Origin: JAJPKK01 sp963807015
GTDB taxonomy: Bacteria; Pseudomonadota; Alphaproteobacteria; Rhizobiales; Xanthobacteraceae
DNA: 64,000 nucleotides
Assembly: GCA_963807015.1 (NCBI GenBank)
Contig: CAWEAS010000013.1
Span: forward strand, 310,001-374,000
Reading direction: 5' to 3'
A program made the position numbers and the translations under genes. The notes beneath the pieces are model-generated. The model ran no database searches, was not told the origin of the DNA, and saw only the letters and a list, made by a program, of their open reading frames with translations. Below are positions 25,304-34,365 of this stretch, piece after piece; positions within the stretch are counted from its first letter, which is position 1, and each line of letters opens with the position of its first letter.

Positions 25304-25741
25304 GGTGACATGTTATTGAGAAGTCTCAAGATCGTTTGGAACGGTGTGGGCTTCAACTTCCCGCCACTCGACGAGGCCTCGAACTCCTCAGCCGGCGAAA
25401 GTTCCTGATCCGCTGCACTGGCCCTGTCGTGGTCGTCTGGAAACGGATGACCCTAACGATCGGCGGCACTTTTCAATGGGGGCCGCGATGACGGCTTCCG
25501 GCGGAAGCTGCCGACGAAGCGGACATGAATAATAGACGTGTTTTGACCCTGACCGGACCTTGAAGGGTACGCGAACTCGCAATCCTTGAAACAGATGCTT
25601 GAAGGCGTGAGGGCAAGGTGATCCTCTACCGCGCTGTGGGGCGGAAATGCGGTTTTTTGTGAGTTGTTGCCGAGTGGAGACACCTGTATCCGTCCGAAGC
25701 TGGTAGCATTCATTCTGGTCTTTTGCGGGAGGCGGCCCCAG
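25304..25741. other. Intergenic region inside the island edge
   Basis: 438 bp between the att copy and the Omp25-like gene. Only short ORFs without ribosome sites are present. Nothing recognised apart from GGGAGG at the 3' end, which is the ribosome-binding site of the next gene. Confidence 0.45.
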
Positions 25742-26626
25742 ATGATGCGATCTGCGTTGTTATCAGGCGTCGCGTTCGCGCTGGCGGGAGTTGGTCATGC
25801 TGTAGCGGCGGACATGCCCGTCAAGGCTCCGCCGATCGTCGTGCCACATTTCACTTGGACCGGCTTCTATGTCGGCGCCAATGCGGGCTACGGATGGCTG
25901 GACGCGAATTCCACGGCATCGGGTTCGCCTGGGGTCTTCGACCCTATTCTCGTCGCCGGCGGGTCGGCCGCACTTGCGTCAGGTCTCGCGCTCGCGACCC
26001 CGTCCGTGTCTCCAGCGCCTGCCGGATTCATCGGCGGCGGCCAAATCGGCTTCAATCGTCAAATTGGATGGTTTGTCGGCGGCATCGAGGCGGACATCGA
26101 TGGCGCAGCAATGCGCCAGACGACAGTGGGTTCGACCCTTGTAGGACTGCCTGGTTTCCCGGCCAGCTCGATCAACGCAGCAGCCGCCGCGAGCAACAGG
26201 CTCGATTATCTCGCGACCGTTCGAGGCCGGTTGGGGTACGCACTGTATCAGCAGTGGCTCCTTTATGTCACCGGTGGTCTTGCCATTGGAGGTGTCCGTT
26301 CGAATATCGTTGGCACCGATCTTTTGCTGGGTGGTGCCGTCGGGCTCACGACGACAATGCCTACGGCTGCCACGTCATCGGACACAAGGGTCGGATGGAC
26401 CATCGGCGGCGGCGCCGAGTACGCCCTCTCCGCACATTGGTCGGCCAAGGTCGAGGCGCTTTATTACGACCTTGGGCGGACCAATCTGAACACCACGCCA
26501 GCAAGCATAGAGACGAACCCAGGCGGCGCCGGGATCGGTTCGATATTCGGGTCTGCAAATCGCGTCTTCAGTACGCAGTGGACCGGGGGTCTCGCCCGTT
26601 TTGGCGTAAATTACCGATTTAACTGA
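25742..26626 (+). CDS. Omp25/OmpA-like outer-membrane beta-barrel protein
   Basis: 294 aa. Signal peptide (LLSGVAFALAGVGHAVAA) followed by DMPVKAPPIVVPHFTWTGFY VGANAGYGW, the signature start of rhizobial Omp25-family barrels. Further strand motifs: GFIGGGQIGFNRQIGWFVGG, LDYLATVRGRLGYALYQQWL, LYVTGGLAIGGV, GWTIGGGAEYALSAHWSAKV EALYYDLG. It ends FGVNYRFN with a terminal aromatic strand. Eight-stranded small porin-like barrel of the outer membrane. ATG 25742 (or 25745) follows GGGAGG. Confidence 0.9.
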   Translation: MMRSALLSGVAFALAGVGHAVAADMPVKAPPIVVPHFTWTGFYVGANAGYGWLDANSTASGSPGVFDPILVAGGSAALASGLALATPSVSPAPAGFIGGGQIGFNRQIGWFVGGIEADIDGAAMRQTTVGSTLVGLPGFPASSINAAAAASNRLDYLATVRGRLGYALYQQWLLYVTGGLAIGGVRSNIVGTDLLLGGAVGLTTTMPTAATSSDTRVGWTIGGGAEYALSAHWSAKVEALYYDLGRTNLNTTPASIETNPGGAGIGSIFGSANRVFSTQWTGGLARFGVNYRFN

Positions 26627-27041
26627 CGATACGACGCACGGCCCTTGCCACGGACTGTCGGCAGCAAGGCCGAAGAGTAGGAACTTTATGCGCCGATAGC
26701 TGCTTTTCGCTAGCGCGCCGCTTCCCGTTCACAGCATCTGCCTGGCTTCGCTGTTCCGCTGTTATCGGCAGCTGTTGGCCCGCCTCCGCCGTGCAGAACG
26801 GCGCTCGTGACGGAAGCTGTCGGGGGATAAGCTGCCGCCAGTGGCGCACGGCACGACGGGTAAAATTGACCCATCTCCGACATTCGACCGAGCAGCGACT
26901 CGTTCGTCCAAATCGTCCGCTAAGGTATACCCCAACGTACGCAAAAATGCATAGTCGATATTCCGTCCGCTAGGGTTGGTTTCAATCTACGGACACGAGA
27001 GAGTACGGACATTATCCCAGCGGACAAAAGGGGAGATGTCC
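26627..27041. promoter_or_regulatory. Region with repeated sites upstream of a serine recombinase (candidate res site)
   Basis: CGTCCGCTAAGGT (26914-26926) and CGTCCGCTAGGGT (26964-26976) are near-identical direct repeats 50 bp apart. TACGGACA occurs at 26988-26995 and 27004-27011 and is partly the complement of the same core (GTCCG). Such arrays just upstream of a resolvase gene resemble res subsites. No protein gene in 26627-27041. Confidence 0.45.
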
Positions 27042-27680
27042 ATGGCCACGATCCTCTATGCACGGGTCAGCACCGTCGAGCAGACGATCGGTCATCAGCG
27101 GGCCCAGGCCGAAGCCGCCGGCTTCGTGATCGATGAGGTCGTGGCCGACAACGGAGTGTCGGGCGTGCACACGCGTCTCGCCGAGCGCCCCGAGGGCAAG
27201 CGGCTTTACGACAAGCTCCGCAGGGGTGACGTGCTCGTGGTGCGATGGGTCGATCGCCTCGGCAGGAACTACGAGGATGTGGTCGACACCATCCGCGAGT
27301 TCATGCGCCGGGGCGTCGTCATTCGAACCGTCATCAATAATTTCACGTTCGACGGCGCCACCAAGGATCCAATGCAGCAGGCGGTACGTGACGCGCTGAT
27401 CGCGTTCATGGCCGCCCTGTCCCAGGCCCAAGCGGAGGCCACCAAAGCGGCCCAACGGGCCGGCATCGAGCACGCGCGGCAGAACGACGATCGCGCCTAC
27501 CTCGGCCGCAAGCCGAGCTTCAGCCGGGAGCAGTTCGGTCGGGTCCGCGAGATGCTGGGCCAGCAGACCGTGGCCGTTGCCACCATCGCCAAGGAAACGG
27601 GACTGACGCGTCAGACGGTTTATCGGATCAGGGACGATCCGGCGAGTGCGGAGGCGGCTTTGACGGCGTGGGGAGTATGA
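27042..27680 (+). CDS. Serine recombinase/resolvase (Tn3-type)
   Basis: 212 aa. N-terminal resolvase domain with catalytic Ser in ILYARVSTVEQ and conserved DVLVVRWVDRLGRNYEDVV (Arg residues). C-terminal helix-turn-helix: TVAVATIAKETGLTRQTVYR. The domain order and length match Tn3-family resolvases or small invertases. ATG 27042 is preceded by AAGGGGAG at ideal spacing; an upstream extension to 26976 would run through the candidate res repeats. Followed by a fragment of a second recombinase. No transposase is next to it. Confidence 0.9.
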   Translation: MATILYARVSTVEQTIGHQRAQAEAAGFVIDEVVADNGVSGVHTRLAERPEGKRLYDKLRRGDVLVVRWVDRLGRNYEDVVDTIREFMRRGVVIRTVINNFTFDGATKDPMQQAVRDALIAFMAALSQAQAEATKAAQRAGIEHARQNDDRAYLGRKPSFSREQFGRVREMLGQQTVAVATIAKETGLTRQTVYRIRDDPASAEAALTAWGV

Positions 27681-27696
27681 TGCGATGCCCAGCGCG

Positions 27697-27949
27697 GCAC
27701 CCACTGTTTCCTGCCGCCTGGAGCGTCACGACCGTGTTCGCCGAGTTCGAAACCAACCTGCGGCGCGAGTGCCAGCTTGAGGGCATCGCCAAGGCCAAGG
27801 CGGCAGGCGTCTACAAGGGGCGGCCGGCTTCGATAGACGCGGCCAAGGTGCGCGAATTGAAGGGCCAGGGCCTCGGGGCTTCGGAGATCGCCAAGGCGCT
27901 CAAGATCGGTCGGGCGAGCGTGTACCGCGTGTTGGAGGTGGCTTCTTAG
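27697..27949 (+). pseudogene. C-terminal half of a second serine recombinase
   Basis: The frame reads TVFAEFETNLRRECQLEGIA KAKAAGVYKGRP and a final helix-turn-helix (GLGASEIAKALKIGRASVYRVLE), i.e. the last half of a Tn3/Hin-type recombinase. The catalytic N-terminus with Ser is absent. It begins a few bases after the complete recombinase; the two are different family members, not a frameshift of one gene. Confidence 0.75.
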
Positions 27950-28199
27950 GCCTGCGCTCGCAGCCCGAACCCGCTTGCGTCAACCTCAAATGCATAGACG
28001 AACCAATCCTCTTGCCAATTAACGCTGAATTGGCCGAATTGAGCGCAAACGGCAATCGGGCGCTGCCAGAATGCCGCCCTTACCTATCGGCTGGCGCCTT
28101 ACCGCTCGCGGCGTCGCGCGATAATAAAAGCAGAAGCGGCCTCGACTCTCGGCTGCAATCGGCCCAGGCTGGCCTTCCAGCCCCCTGGAGGCTGCCCCC

Positions 28200-28340
28200 A
28201 TGGACAACAACTTCGTGCACCGGACAAATCTAGCCCACTTCCAAAAGCTAATCGATGAGGCGACCGACGAAACGCGGCGGCAATTGCTCTTGAAGCTTTT
28301 GGCCGAGGAACAGGCGAAGGCTCAGCCCGCCCCGGAATAG
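28200..28340 (+). CDS. Small conserved hypothetical protein
   Basis: 46 aa: MDNNFVHRTNLAHFQKLIDE, then ATDETRRQLLLKLLAEEQAK and a short tail. I recognise this pattern (xxNFxHRxNLxHFxKLxxETTDExxRxxLLKLLAEEE) as a frequent small protein in Bradyrhizobium genomes, often on islands. Predicted all-helical, function unknown. No strong ribosome site. Confidence 0.6.
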   Translation: MDNNFVHRTNLAHFQKLIDEATDETRRQLLLKLLAEEQAKAQPAPE

Positions 28341-28396
28341 CCCTTACGGACAATTCCTGATTGAGGCCCCGCCGGCGGCCGATTTAATTTGTGAAC

Positions 28397-28576
28397 ATGA
28401 CCGACGCTGTACCCAATTGCCCGCAGTGCCGAGTGCCGATGAGCCGCGCGCGCATCATCCCCCGAATGGGTGGCTTCCCGGAGGTTCATAGTTTCCAGTG
28501 CGGGCAGTGCGGTGAGGTGCTCTCGGTGGAAACGGACGCGCCTTGGGAATCGCGCCGCGAGGATTTGCCCGATTAA
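28397..28576 (+). CDS. Small zinc-ribbon protein
   Basis: 59 aa from ATG 28397. CPQCRVPM and CGQCGEVL form two CxxC knuckles 26 residues apart, a zinc ribbon. Similar stand-alone ribbons occur near DNA-ligase and recombinase genes in Bradyrhizobium islands. Likely nucleic-acid or protein binding; role unknown. Confidence 0.6.
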   Translation: MTDAVPNCPQCRVPMSRARIIPRMGGFPEVHSFQCGQCGEVLSVETDAPWESRREDLPD

Positions 28577-28707
28577 GCGGCGGCGTGGTCGTGCCGCCCC
28601 CTCGACAACTCCCTGCCCGCGGGCGTCCCGCTCTCGCCCGTCTCGATCCCTCCGATAATGCCTATTCCAGGAACCAAAAGCGCAGACCCGCGATGCCGGC
28701 GAGCGGG

Positions 28708-29329
28708 TCAGCGGCCGTTCCAATTCTCGCTCCGCGCCCGTTGCACCGCGATCGCCTCCGGGTTCTTGCATTTGATCCATGCCGAATAGCGCCCCGATCG
28801 ATAGGGAGCGTTCACTCGCTTCGACACGATGCCCTCGGCGCCAAGCCGGCAGGCGTGGGCAAACACCTTTGGCCCATCGGCGGCAATGTGCTCGTTGAGC
28901 AGAATGCCTGCCGTGGAAAGGCGCAGCAGGCTGGTCAATCGCGCCTTTCGCTCTATGAGAGCAACCGGGCGCAGATCCTCACCATCAAGCTCCAGAAGGT
29001 CGAAAGCGTACATGCACGCCATGCTGTTTCCGCGGCGCAGTTCGTCAAAGCGGACCAGACCGTCGGGACCGATCACCACCGCCTCACCGTCGATCGTGAA
29101 GCTCTTCGCCTTCAGCCGAGCCGCCGCATCTGCGATCGCGGGAAATCGTGAACTCCAGTCGTAGCCCCTGCGCGTATAGAAGCGAGCTGCCCCGCCATCG
29201 CCGCGGACGATCATTCGATAGCCATCGTGTTTGATCTCGTGCACCCACTCGGGCCCACTCGGCGGGCCGCTGCCGCTCGATCGGCTGGGCGGGCACGATG
29301 AACCCTGCCGGGAGGCTACGCGATACCAT
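28708..29329 (-). pseudogene. ATP-dependent DNA ligase (LigD-type adenylation domain), frameshifted
   Basis: Main frame (about 29244-28708) carries the ligase adenylation motif EIKHDGYRMIVRGDG with the catalytic Lys, FTIDGEAVVIGPDG (motif III), YAFDLLELDGEDL, GAEGIVSKRVNAPYRSGRY and a WIKCKNPE end. The 5' part lies in another frame starting MVSRSLPAGFIVPAQP at 29329; one missing base near 29262 breaks PPSGPEWVHEIKHDG. Intact homologues are about 200-aa stand-alone ligases. As read, only a GTG-started protein lacking about 28 residues could be made, but that still keeps the active Lys. Confidence 0.75.
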
Positions 29330-29723
29330 TCGCGTGACTTATGATCGTTGCCGTGCTCAACTGCAAGTTACGTGCGGCTGGGGCAAACTGGAACAATTTT
29401 CGCGGCAACGAATTCGACTGTGTGCGTGGCGCCCTCCCCGGACACCCCCCCCATGGGCGTACATGCGGGAGCCCCGGCTTGCCTACGCTTGGCGCCGGGG
29501 CTTTCTGTCTTGCCATCGGTTCGCAAACAGATGGCTTGGTGGCCAGGATGGGATTCCATCGCGGGCCTTGGATTTTGGTCACAGCGTTAGTCCTTGTTTG
29601 GCACCGGTTGTCTTCGTGTAATCGGCGCCTCCGAGTTGGTCGACGTGGGGATGCGCATCATCACGCTGGGCTCTCGTACGGTCGCGACGGGAAGGTCAAA
29701 CCGCGCGGCTATTCGGCCGCGTC
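29330..29723. other. Intergenic region with a terminator-like hairpin
   Basis: AGCCCCGGC (29470-29478) and GCCGGGGCT (29494-29502) form a 9-bp stem with a 15-nt loop, then TTCTGTCTT. Could terminate plus-strand transcription. No convincing gene; long frames here are GC-skew artefacts. Confidence 0.5.
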
Positions 29724-30434
29724 TCAATTTGAAGGTGGCGGCGCGAGCGCCACCAAGGGTACGTCGATCTCGCACACGACTCCTGAAGGCTCAAACGACA
29801 GACGTACAGCGCCGCTCAGCTGGCTGACGAAGCTGTGCTGAATGAGGCGGGTACCAAAGCCGCGACGTTTCGGCTCTTGAACAGTCGGCCCGCCGGCCTC
29901 CTTCCATTTCAGACAGAATTGCCCGGCCGGTTCGTCCACGATGGCGGTAATTTCGACCCTGCCTGTTGGAACGGACAGTGCGCCATATTTCGTTGCGTTC
30001 GTGCATAGTTCGTTGATCGCCATCGAAAGTGGCAGCGCCGCCGACGCTGCGGCCTCAACATCGGGAATTTGGAGATGAAAGCGGCCCCGGCCAGGACCGT
30101 CGAATGGTTCGATTGCGGTGCGCAAAATCTCTCGAAGGCGCGAAGATCTCCAATTCGCCTGAAGCAGGAGATCATGAACTCGGCTTAGCGCAGCAATACG
30201 GCTTTCGACCCCTTGCCTTCCTTCCTCGATCGTCTCGGCGGTGCGCAGCGATTGGGACACGATTGCACCAACCATGGCGAGCATGTTCTGGATGCGATGG
30301 TGCAACTCGGCAACAAGCAGAGTTTGCAATTGCTCTAAGGTCTTCTGCTCGGCGGCGTCCACGCCGGCCTGCTGTAAAAGTCGTCGAAGGTCCAGGTTCT
30401 CGGCTTGGAGCCGCAATGCGTCGTCAATCGGCAT
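29724..30434 (-). CDS. HWE/HisKA_2-type sensor histidine kinase
   Basis: 236 aa without a membrane segment. Short coiled N-terminus (LQAENLDLRRLLQQ), then the phosphoacceptor block LLVAELHHRIQNMLAMVGAI typical of HisKA_2/HWE kinases, and an ATPase domain with PLSMAINELCTNATKYGALS (N box), KWKEAGGPTV and RRGFGTRLI (G box). Such soluble kinases in alphaproteobacteria often feed general stress or light pathways through PhyR-like regulators. No cognate regulator in the island. Ends within the island cargo. Confidence 0.88.
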   Translation of the reverse strand: MPIDDALRLQAENLDLRRLLQQAGVDAAEQKTLEQLQTLLVAELHHRIQNMLAMVGAIVSQSLRTAETIEEGRQGVESRIAALSRVHDLLLQANWRSSRLREILRTAIEPFDGPGRGRFHLQIPDVEAAASAALPLSMAINELCTNATKYGALSVPTGRVEITAIVDEPAGQFCLKWKEAGGPTVQEPKRRGFGTRLIQHSFVSQLSGAVRLSFEPSGVVCEIDVPLVALAPPPSN

Positions 30435-30553
30435 CTAAACGTTCTCCGCAGGCAAGCCGTGCATCGGACATGTGGCGTTCCTCAGTTTGCTGAACGGATG
30501 ACGCTACGACTGCATTCGTCAGGCCCGTACCGACGACTTGCAGGTCACCTTCC

Positions 30554-31147
30554 CTACAGCAAGCCGGCGCCAGCATGATCTCGAAACATGTCGGCATCTC
30601 GCACGTAGGCCTGCAGCACGTCCATGCTCTTGTGACGTGAGACGTCGCGCATTTTGAACACTGATGCGCCGCGGCGGGCCGCGCTCGTGAGGAAGCCAGC
30701 ACGGAGCGAATGGGCGCCGAAATCCGCCGGATTGAGCCCGAGGCGCTCGGCGTAGTCTTGTACGAGATCGCAAACGCTCTTCGCGGTGAGACGTGCGATG
30801 CCAAGCCGGCCGCCTTTGGCAACGGGTCGGAATACTGGACCCTCTGAGATCCCGGCGGCCTCTAGCCATGCCTTCACGGCTTTGACTGGGCACGTCGAGC
30901 CGCCGCGGATGCGTGTCGCCTGATCGGGTGCGGGCTCGTGCGCGGTGCGAAGCATCGCCAGTCGGCCGCGGACGATGTCCCACAGCTGGTGCATCTCTTC
31001 GGCGAGGCACTTGCGATAGGGCCGGTCCCATCCGCTCGCGATGCAGGCGGCGCGCTCGCGGGCGGCGCGGCCGTGGGCGAGGCGCATCAGCATGGCGCGA
31101 TCAATCGTGAGATCGGGGGCGATTAGGAGGCTGTAATGGTCAGACAT
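30554..31147 (-). CDS. Chimeric ORF: unrelated N-terminus joined to the catalytic end of a tyrosine integrase
   Basis: 197 aa. Residues about 80-197 are the C-terminal catalytic part of a tyrosine recombinase: AVKAWLEAAGISEGPVFR, FGAHSLRAGFLTSAARRGAS (HxxR), VSRHKSMDVLQAYVRDADMF (His and nucleophile Tyr). Residues 1-75 (TIDRAMLMRLAHGRAARERA, DRPYRKCLAEEMHQLW) do not belong to integrases; they resemble a separate small rhizobial protein. The SAM-like DNA-binding domain and first catalytic Arg are missing, so recombinase activity is unlikely. Probably a deletion fusion, 55 bp from the IS21 end. Confidence 0.65.
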   Translation of the reverse strand: MSDHYSLLIAPDLTIDRAMLMRLAHGRAARERAACIASGWDRPYRKCLAEEMHQLWDIVRGRLAMLRTAHEPAPDQATRIRGGSTCPVKAVKAWLEAAGISEGPVFRPVAKGGRLGIARLTAKSVCDLVQDYAERLGLNPADFGAHSLRAGFLTSAARRGASVFKMRDVSRHKSMDVLQAYVRDADMFRDHAGAGLL

Positions 31148-31317
31148 TTCACAGGGCAGCCCAGTTGAAATTTGCTTCTAAATTGGTATGGTGTACCAAC
31201 ATTGTGTGAATAAGCGTGCAAAAAGGACCCCCTTTTCGGGGTGATCGGCTCCCAATCGGGACCCCGGAATAGAGGGGTCCACATTGGCTTCCACGATTCG
31301 TGGAAGCCGAGGTTGGG

Positions 31318-32817
31318 ATGCTGGTCGTGGAGACGATTGCCAAGATTTGCCGCGCATTTTTTGTACACGGGAAGGCAATAAAAGCGATCTGCCGAGATTT
31401 GGGTGTATCTCGGAAAGTCGTGAGGAAGGTGATCCGCTCTGGGTCGACGGAGTTTCGCTATGAGCGAGGAGATCAGCCTCTTCCGAAGATTGGCCGTTGG
31501 CGTGATGCCCTCGATCAGTTGCTATTGGCGAATGAGGCGAAAGCGCCACGAGAACGTCTGACGCTGATCCGGATATTCGAGGAGCTGCGCGGACGCGGTT
31601 ATGACGGTGGCTACGATGCCGTGCGCCGTTACGCCAAGCGATGGGCCAAGGACCGCGGGCAAGCGACAGCCCCGGCCTACGTGCCACTGAGCTTCGCGCC
31701 AGGGGAAGCCTACCAGTTCGATTGGAGTGATGAAGTCGTCCTGCTGAACGGCGTGACAGTGCTCGTGAAGGTCGCTCACGTCCGGCTTTGTCACAGCCGC
31801 ATGTTGTTCGTTCGTGCTTATCCGCGCGAGACGCAGGAGATGGTGTTCGATGCCCACGACCGCGCCTTCGCGCTGTTCAAGGGGACGTGCGGGCGCGGCA
31901 TCTACGACAACATGAAGACCGCAGTGGACGCGATCTTTGTCGGCAAGGGCCGCCTCTACAATCGCCGCTTCCTGCAGATGTGCAGCCATTACCTGGTCGA
32001 GCCGGTCGCGTGCACGCCGGCATCGGGCTGGGAGAAGGGGCAGGTCGAGAACCAGGTCGGGCTCGTGCGCGAACGCTTCTTCACGCCGCGGCTGCGGTTC
32101 AAGAGCTACGATGAGTTGAACGCCTGGCTCACCGACAAATGCATCGCCTACGCCAAGGCGCATCGTCATCCTGAGCTGATTGAGCAGACAATCTGGGAAG
32201 TGTTCGAGGCCGAGCGGCCGAAGCTCGTGCCCTATGCGGGCCGGTTCGATAGCTTCCACGCGGTGCCAGCATCGGTCTCAAAGACCTGCTTGGTGCGCTT
32301 CGACAATAACAAATACTCGGTGACCGCGAGCGCGGTTGGCCGTCCCGTCGAGATCCAGGCTTATGCGGATCGCATCGTGATCCGACAGGACGGCAGGATT
32401 GTCGGCGAGCATGTCCGCTCGTTCGGACGCGGCGAGACGATTTACGACCCCTGGCATTACGTGCCGGTGCTCGCTCGTAAACCCGGCGCCTTGCGCAACG
32501 GCGCTCCCTTCAAGGACTGGGTGCTGCCGGCCGCGATGGAGCGCATTCGACGCAAACTCGCCGGCGCCGATGACGGCAATCGGCAGATGGTGGACATCCT
32601 CACCGCAGTAATCACCGACGGGCTGCCAGCTGTTGAAGCGGCGTGCGCTGAGGCGACGGCGCAGGGCGTTCACTCCGCTGACGTTGTTCTCAACATCCTA
32701 GCTCGTCAGCGCAACCCCGATCCACCCGCCACCATCGTGACGCCGGCCGCTCTGACGCTGCGTCATACCCCAGTCGCCGATTGTGCCCGCTACGACAACC
32801 TCAGGAGGATCAACTGA
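31318..32817 (+). CDS. istA: IS21 transposase IstA
   Basis: About 500-505 aa DDE integrase-type transposase. N-terminal helix-turn-helix (AIKAICRDLGVSRKVVRKVI), Mu/retroviral-type catalytic core with YQFDWSDEVVLL (first Asp), GRGIYDNMKTAVDA (second Asp) and the Glu in GWEKGQVENQVGLVRE. C-terminal beta region typical of IstA. ATG at 31318 (MLVVETIAKIC) or 31300. Its TGA overlaps the istB ATG (ATGA-type junction at 32815-32819). Confidence 0.93.
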   Translation: MLVVETIAKICRAFFVHGKAIKAICRDLGVSRKVVRKVIRSGSTEFRYERGDQPLPKIGRWRDALDQLLLANEAKAPRERLTLIRIFEELRGRGYDGGYDAVRRYAKRWAKDRGQATAPAYVPLSFAPGEAYQFDWSDEVVLLNGVTVLVKVAHVRLCHSRMLFVRAYPRETQEMVFDAHDRAFALFKGTCGRGIYDNMKTAVDAIFVGKGRLYNRRFLQMCSHYLVEPVACTPASGWEKGQVENQVGLVRERFFTPRLRFKSYDELNAWLTDKCIAYAKAHRHPELIEQTIWEVFEAERPKLVPYAGRFDSFHAVPASVSKTCLVRFDNNKYSVTASAVGRPVEIQAYADRIVIRQDGRIVGEHVRSFGRGETIYDPWHYVPVLARKPGALRNGAPFKDWVLPAAMERIRRKLAGADDGNRQMVDILTAVITDGLPAVEAACAEATAQGVHSADVVLNILARQRNPDPPATIVTPAALTLRHTPVADCARYDNLRRIN

Positions 32818-33671
32818 TGGAACGATCCGAACTCTTCGACCTCATGGGCGAGCTGCAGCTCTACGGCATGAAGGCCGCCTTCGATGAGATCATGGCTACC
32901 GCTGTCAAACGTCAGCATGAGCCCCAGCGCATCATCGGCGACCTACTCACCGCCGAGATCAACGAGAAGCAGGCTCGCTCGATCAAATACCAGCTCTCCA
33001 TTGCCAAGCTGCCACTCGCCAAGGATCTCGACGACTTCCAGTTCGATGGCACGCCAATCAACGAGACCTTGGTGCGCGATCTTGCCGGCGGCGGATTCCT
33101 TGCTCAGCAGCGCAACGTCGTGCTGATCGGCGGGACCGGCACGGGTAAAACTCATCTGGCGATTGCCATCGCCCGGAGCTGCATCCGATCCGGCTCCCGT
33201 GGTCGCTTCTACAACGTGGTCGACCTCGTCAACCGGCTCGAGGCCGAGACCCGCAACGCGCGACAGGGCCGGATCGCCGATCACTTGGCCCGGCTGGACT
33301 TCGTGATCCTTGATGAACTCGGCTATCTGCCCTTCGCCCAAGCCGGCGGCCAACTCCTCTTCCACCTCATCAGCAGGCTCTACGAGCGCACCTCAATCAT
33401 CGTCACCACTAATCTTGCCTTCGGCGAATGGCCGAGCGTCTTCACCGACGCCAAGATGACGACCGCATTGCTCGACCGTCTCACCCATCACTGCGACATT
33501 ATCGAAACCGGAAACGAGAGCTGGCGCTTGAAGAGCCGCGCTGAGGATCACCCCACAAGCCGCGCTCGCGCCGTCTCCGCAACCCCGACCAGCTCCGACG
33601 GCGCGAGCGCTACCGCCCCGACTTGTCGGGCAAAGGGGTCCCTTTTGGATGCCGATAGGGGTCCCAATTAG
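32817..33671 (+). CDS. istB: IS21 helper ATPase IstB
   Basis: AAA+ ATPase that directs IstA. Walker A GGTGTGKTHLAIAIARS, Walker B DFVILDELGYLPF, sensor region IIVTTNLAFGEWPSVFTDAK, and C-terminal DRLTHHCDIIETGNESWRLK. About 284 aa; a TTG/ATG choice at the overlap puts the start at 32817. Family-typical length, with a slightly extended, low-complexity C-terminus that runs into the IS end. Confidence 0.93.
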   Translation: MERSELFDLMGELQLYGMKAAFDEIMATAVKRQHEPQRIIGDLLTAEINEKQARSIKYQLSIAKLPLAKDLDDFQFDGTPINETLVRDLAGGGFLAQQRNVVLIGGTGTGKTHLAIAIARSCIRSGSRGRFYNVVDLVNRLEAETRNARQGRIADHLARLDFVILDELGYLPFAQAGGQLLFHLISRLYERTSIIVTTNLAFGEWPSVFTDAKMTTALLDRLTHHCDIIETGNESWRLKSRAEDHPTSRARAVSATPTSSDGASATAPTCRAKGSLLDADRGPN

Positions 33672-33729
33672 CTGCCGATTGACAAACATTGAGACTGCGA
33701 CGCAATAACTATTTTGGGATAAAATCGCA

Positions 33730-34169
33730 ATGAACGGTGCACAGGTGCGGATGGCCGCGCCGCCCTAAATATGAACGTTCGCGATCTTGCTACTGCAGCC
33801 GAGGTATCTCCGAACACGATTGTGCGGATCGAGGCTGATCTGCCCTCGAATGCATCAACGGTGGCAGCGATCTGCCGGGCACTTGAAGCGGCTGGAATTG
33901 AATTCATCGCGCAGAATGGCGGCGGTCCTGGCGCAAGGTCAAAAATCACATTGCCACGGCCGCCGCGGCGGCTGCCGGTGCGTCAAAACGGTCGGGGGGC
34001 ACACAGGAGGCCCCGCGCAAAGCATCTCGCCGGAAGCGGCGCTAGAGCGAGGTGGACTGTTTTGAGGGGGACAACTGGGACCGATGCGTTGGGCGGCGGG
34101 ACTGACACCCGCATCCGCGATTTTATCGGCGCCCGATCCATCGGTGTCTCCATCATCATCGGGCACTAA
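33730..34169 (+). pseudogene. XRE-type transcriptional regulator with 5' frameshift
   Basis: The frame from 33771 reads MNVRDLATAAEVSPNTIVRI EADLPSNASTVAAICRALEAAGIEF, a helix-turn-helix of the short XRE type. The natural N-terminus lies upstream in another frame (MNGAQVRMAAR from 33730); a one-base loss near 33757 disconnects them. The C-terminal tail after GGGPG is unlike the usual short ending, suggesting a second shift or loss of the stop. The IS21 right end is only 41 bp upstream. Confidence 0.6.
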
Positions 34170-34365
34170 TCGCCCCCGACGAGTTTGCTCCTGGGGCGGC
34201 GACCGAAGGCCCTTACATCTGGCGAGTAAATCCATTGACGGGTGAGATTGAGATATGCCCGGTGCGGGCGGCCAGCGGGGGCAATTTCACCATTCGCTGC
34301 CGGTGATGGCAGCGCTGCCGGTCATAAGGGCGATTCGAGCGCTAAAAAAGCCGAGCGCTGCCCCA

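Larger units (their letters stand above)
31203..33688 (+). mobile_element. IS21-family insertion sequence (istA-istB)
   Basis: Two overlapping genes istA and istB in the IS21 arrangement. Ends are approximate: TGTGTGAATAA at 31203 and, inverted, TGTTTGTCAAT ending at 33688. Subterminal repeats AATCGGGACCCC / AATTGGGACCCC and AAAAAGGACCCC / AAAAGGGACCCC occur inverted at the two ends, as expected for IS21 multiple terminal repeats. No clear target duplication was found. Confidence 0.85.

Noticed and set aside
29520..29560. tRNA-3'-like string (GGTGGCCAGGATGGGATTCC)
   Set aside because: Does not match T-loop consensus GGTTCGA and no acceptor or anticodon partner was found, so not called a tRNA or att site.
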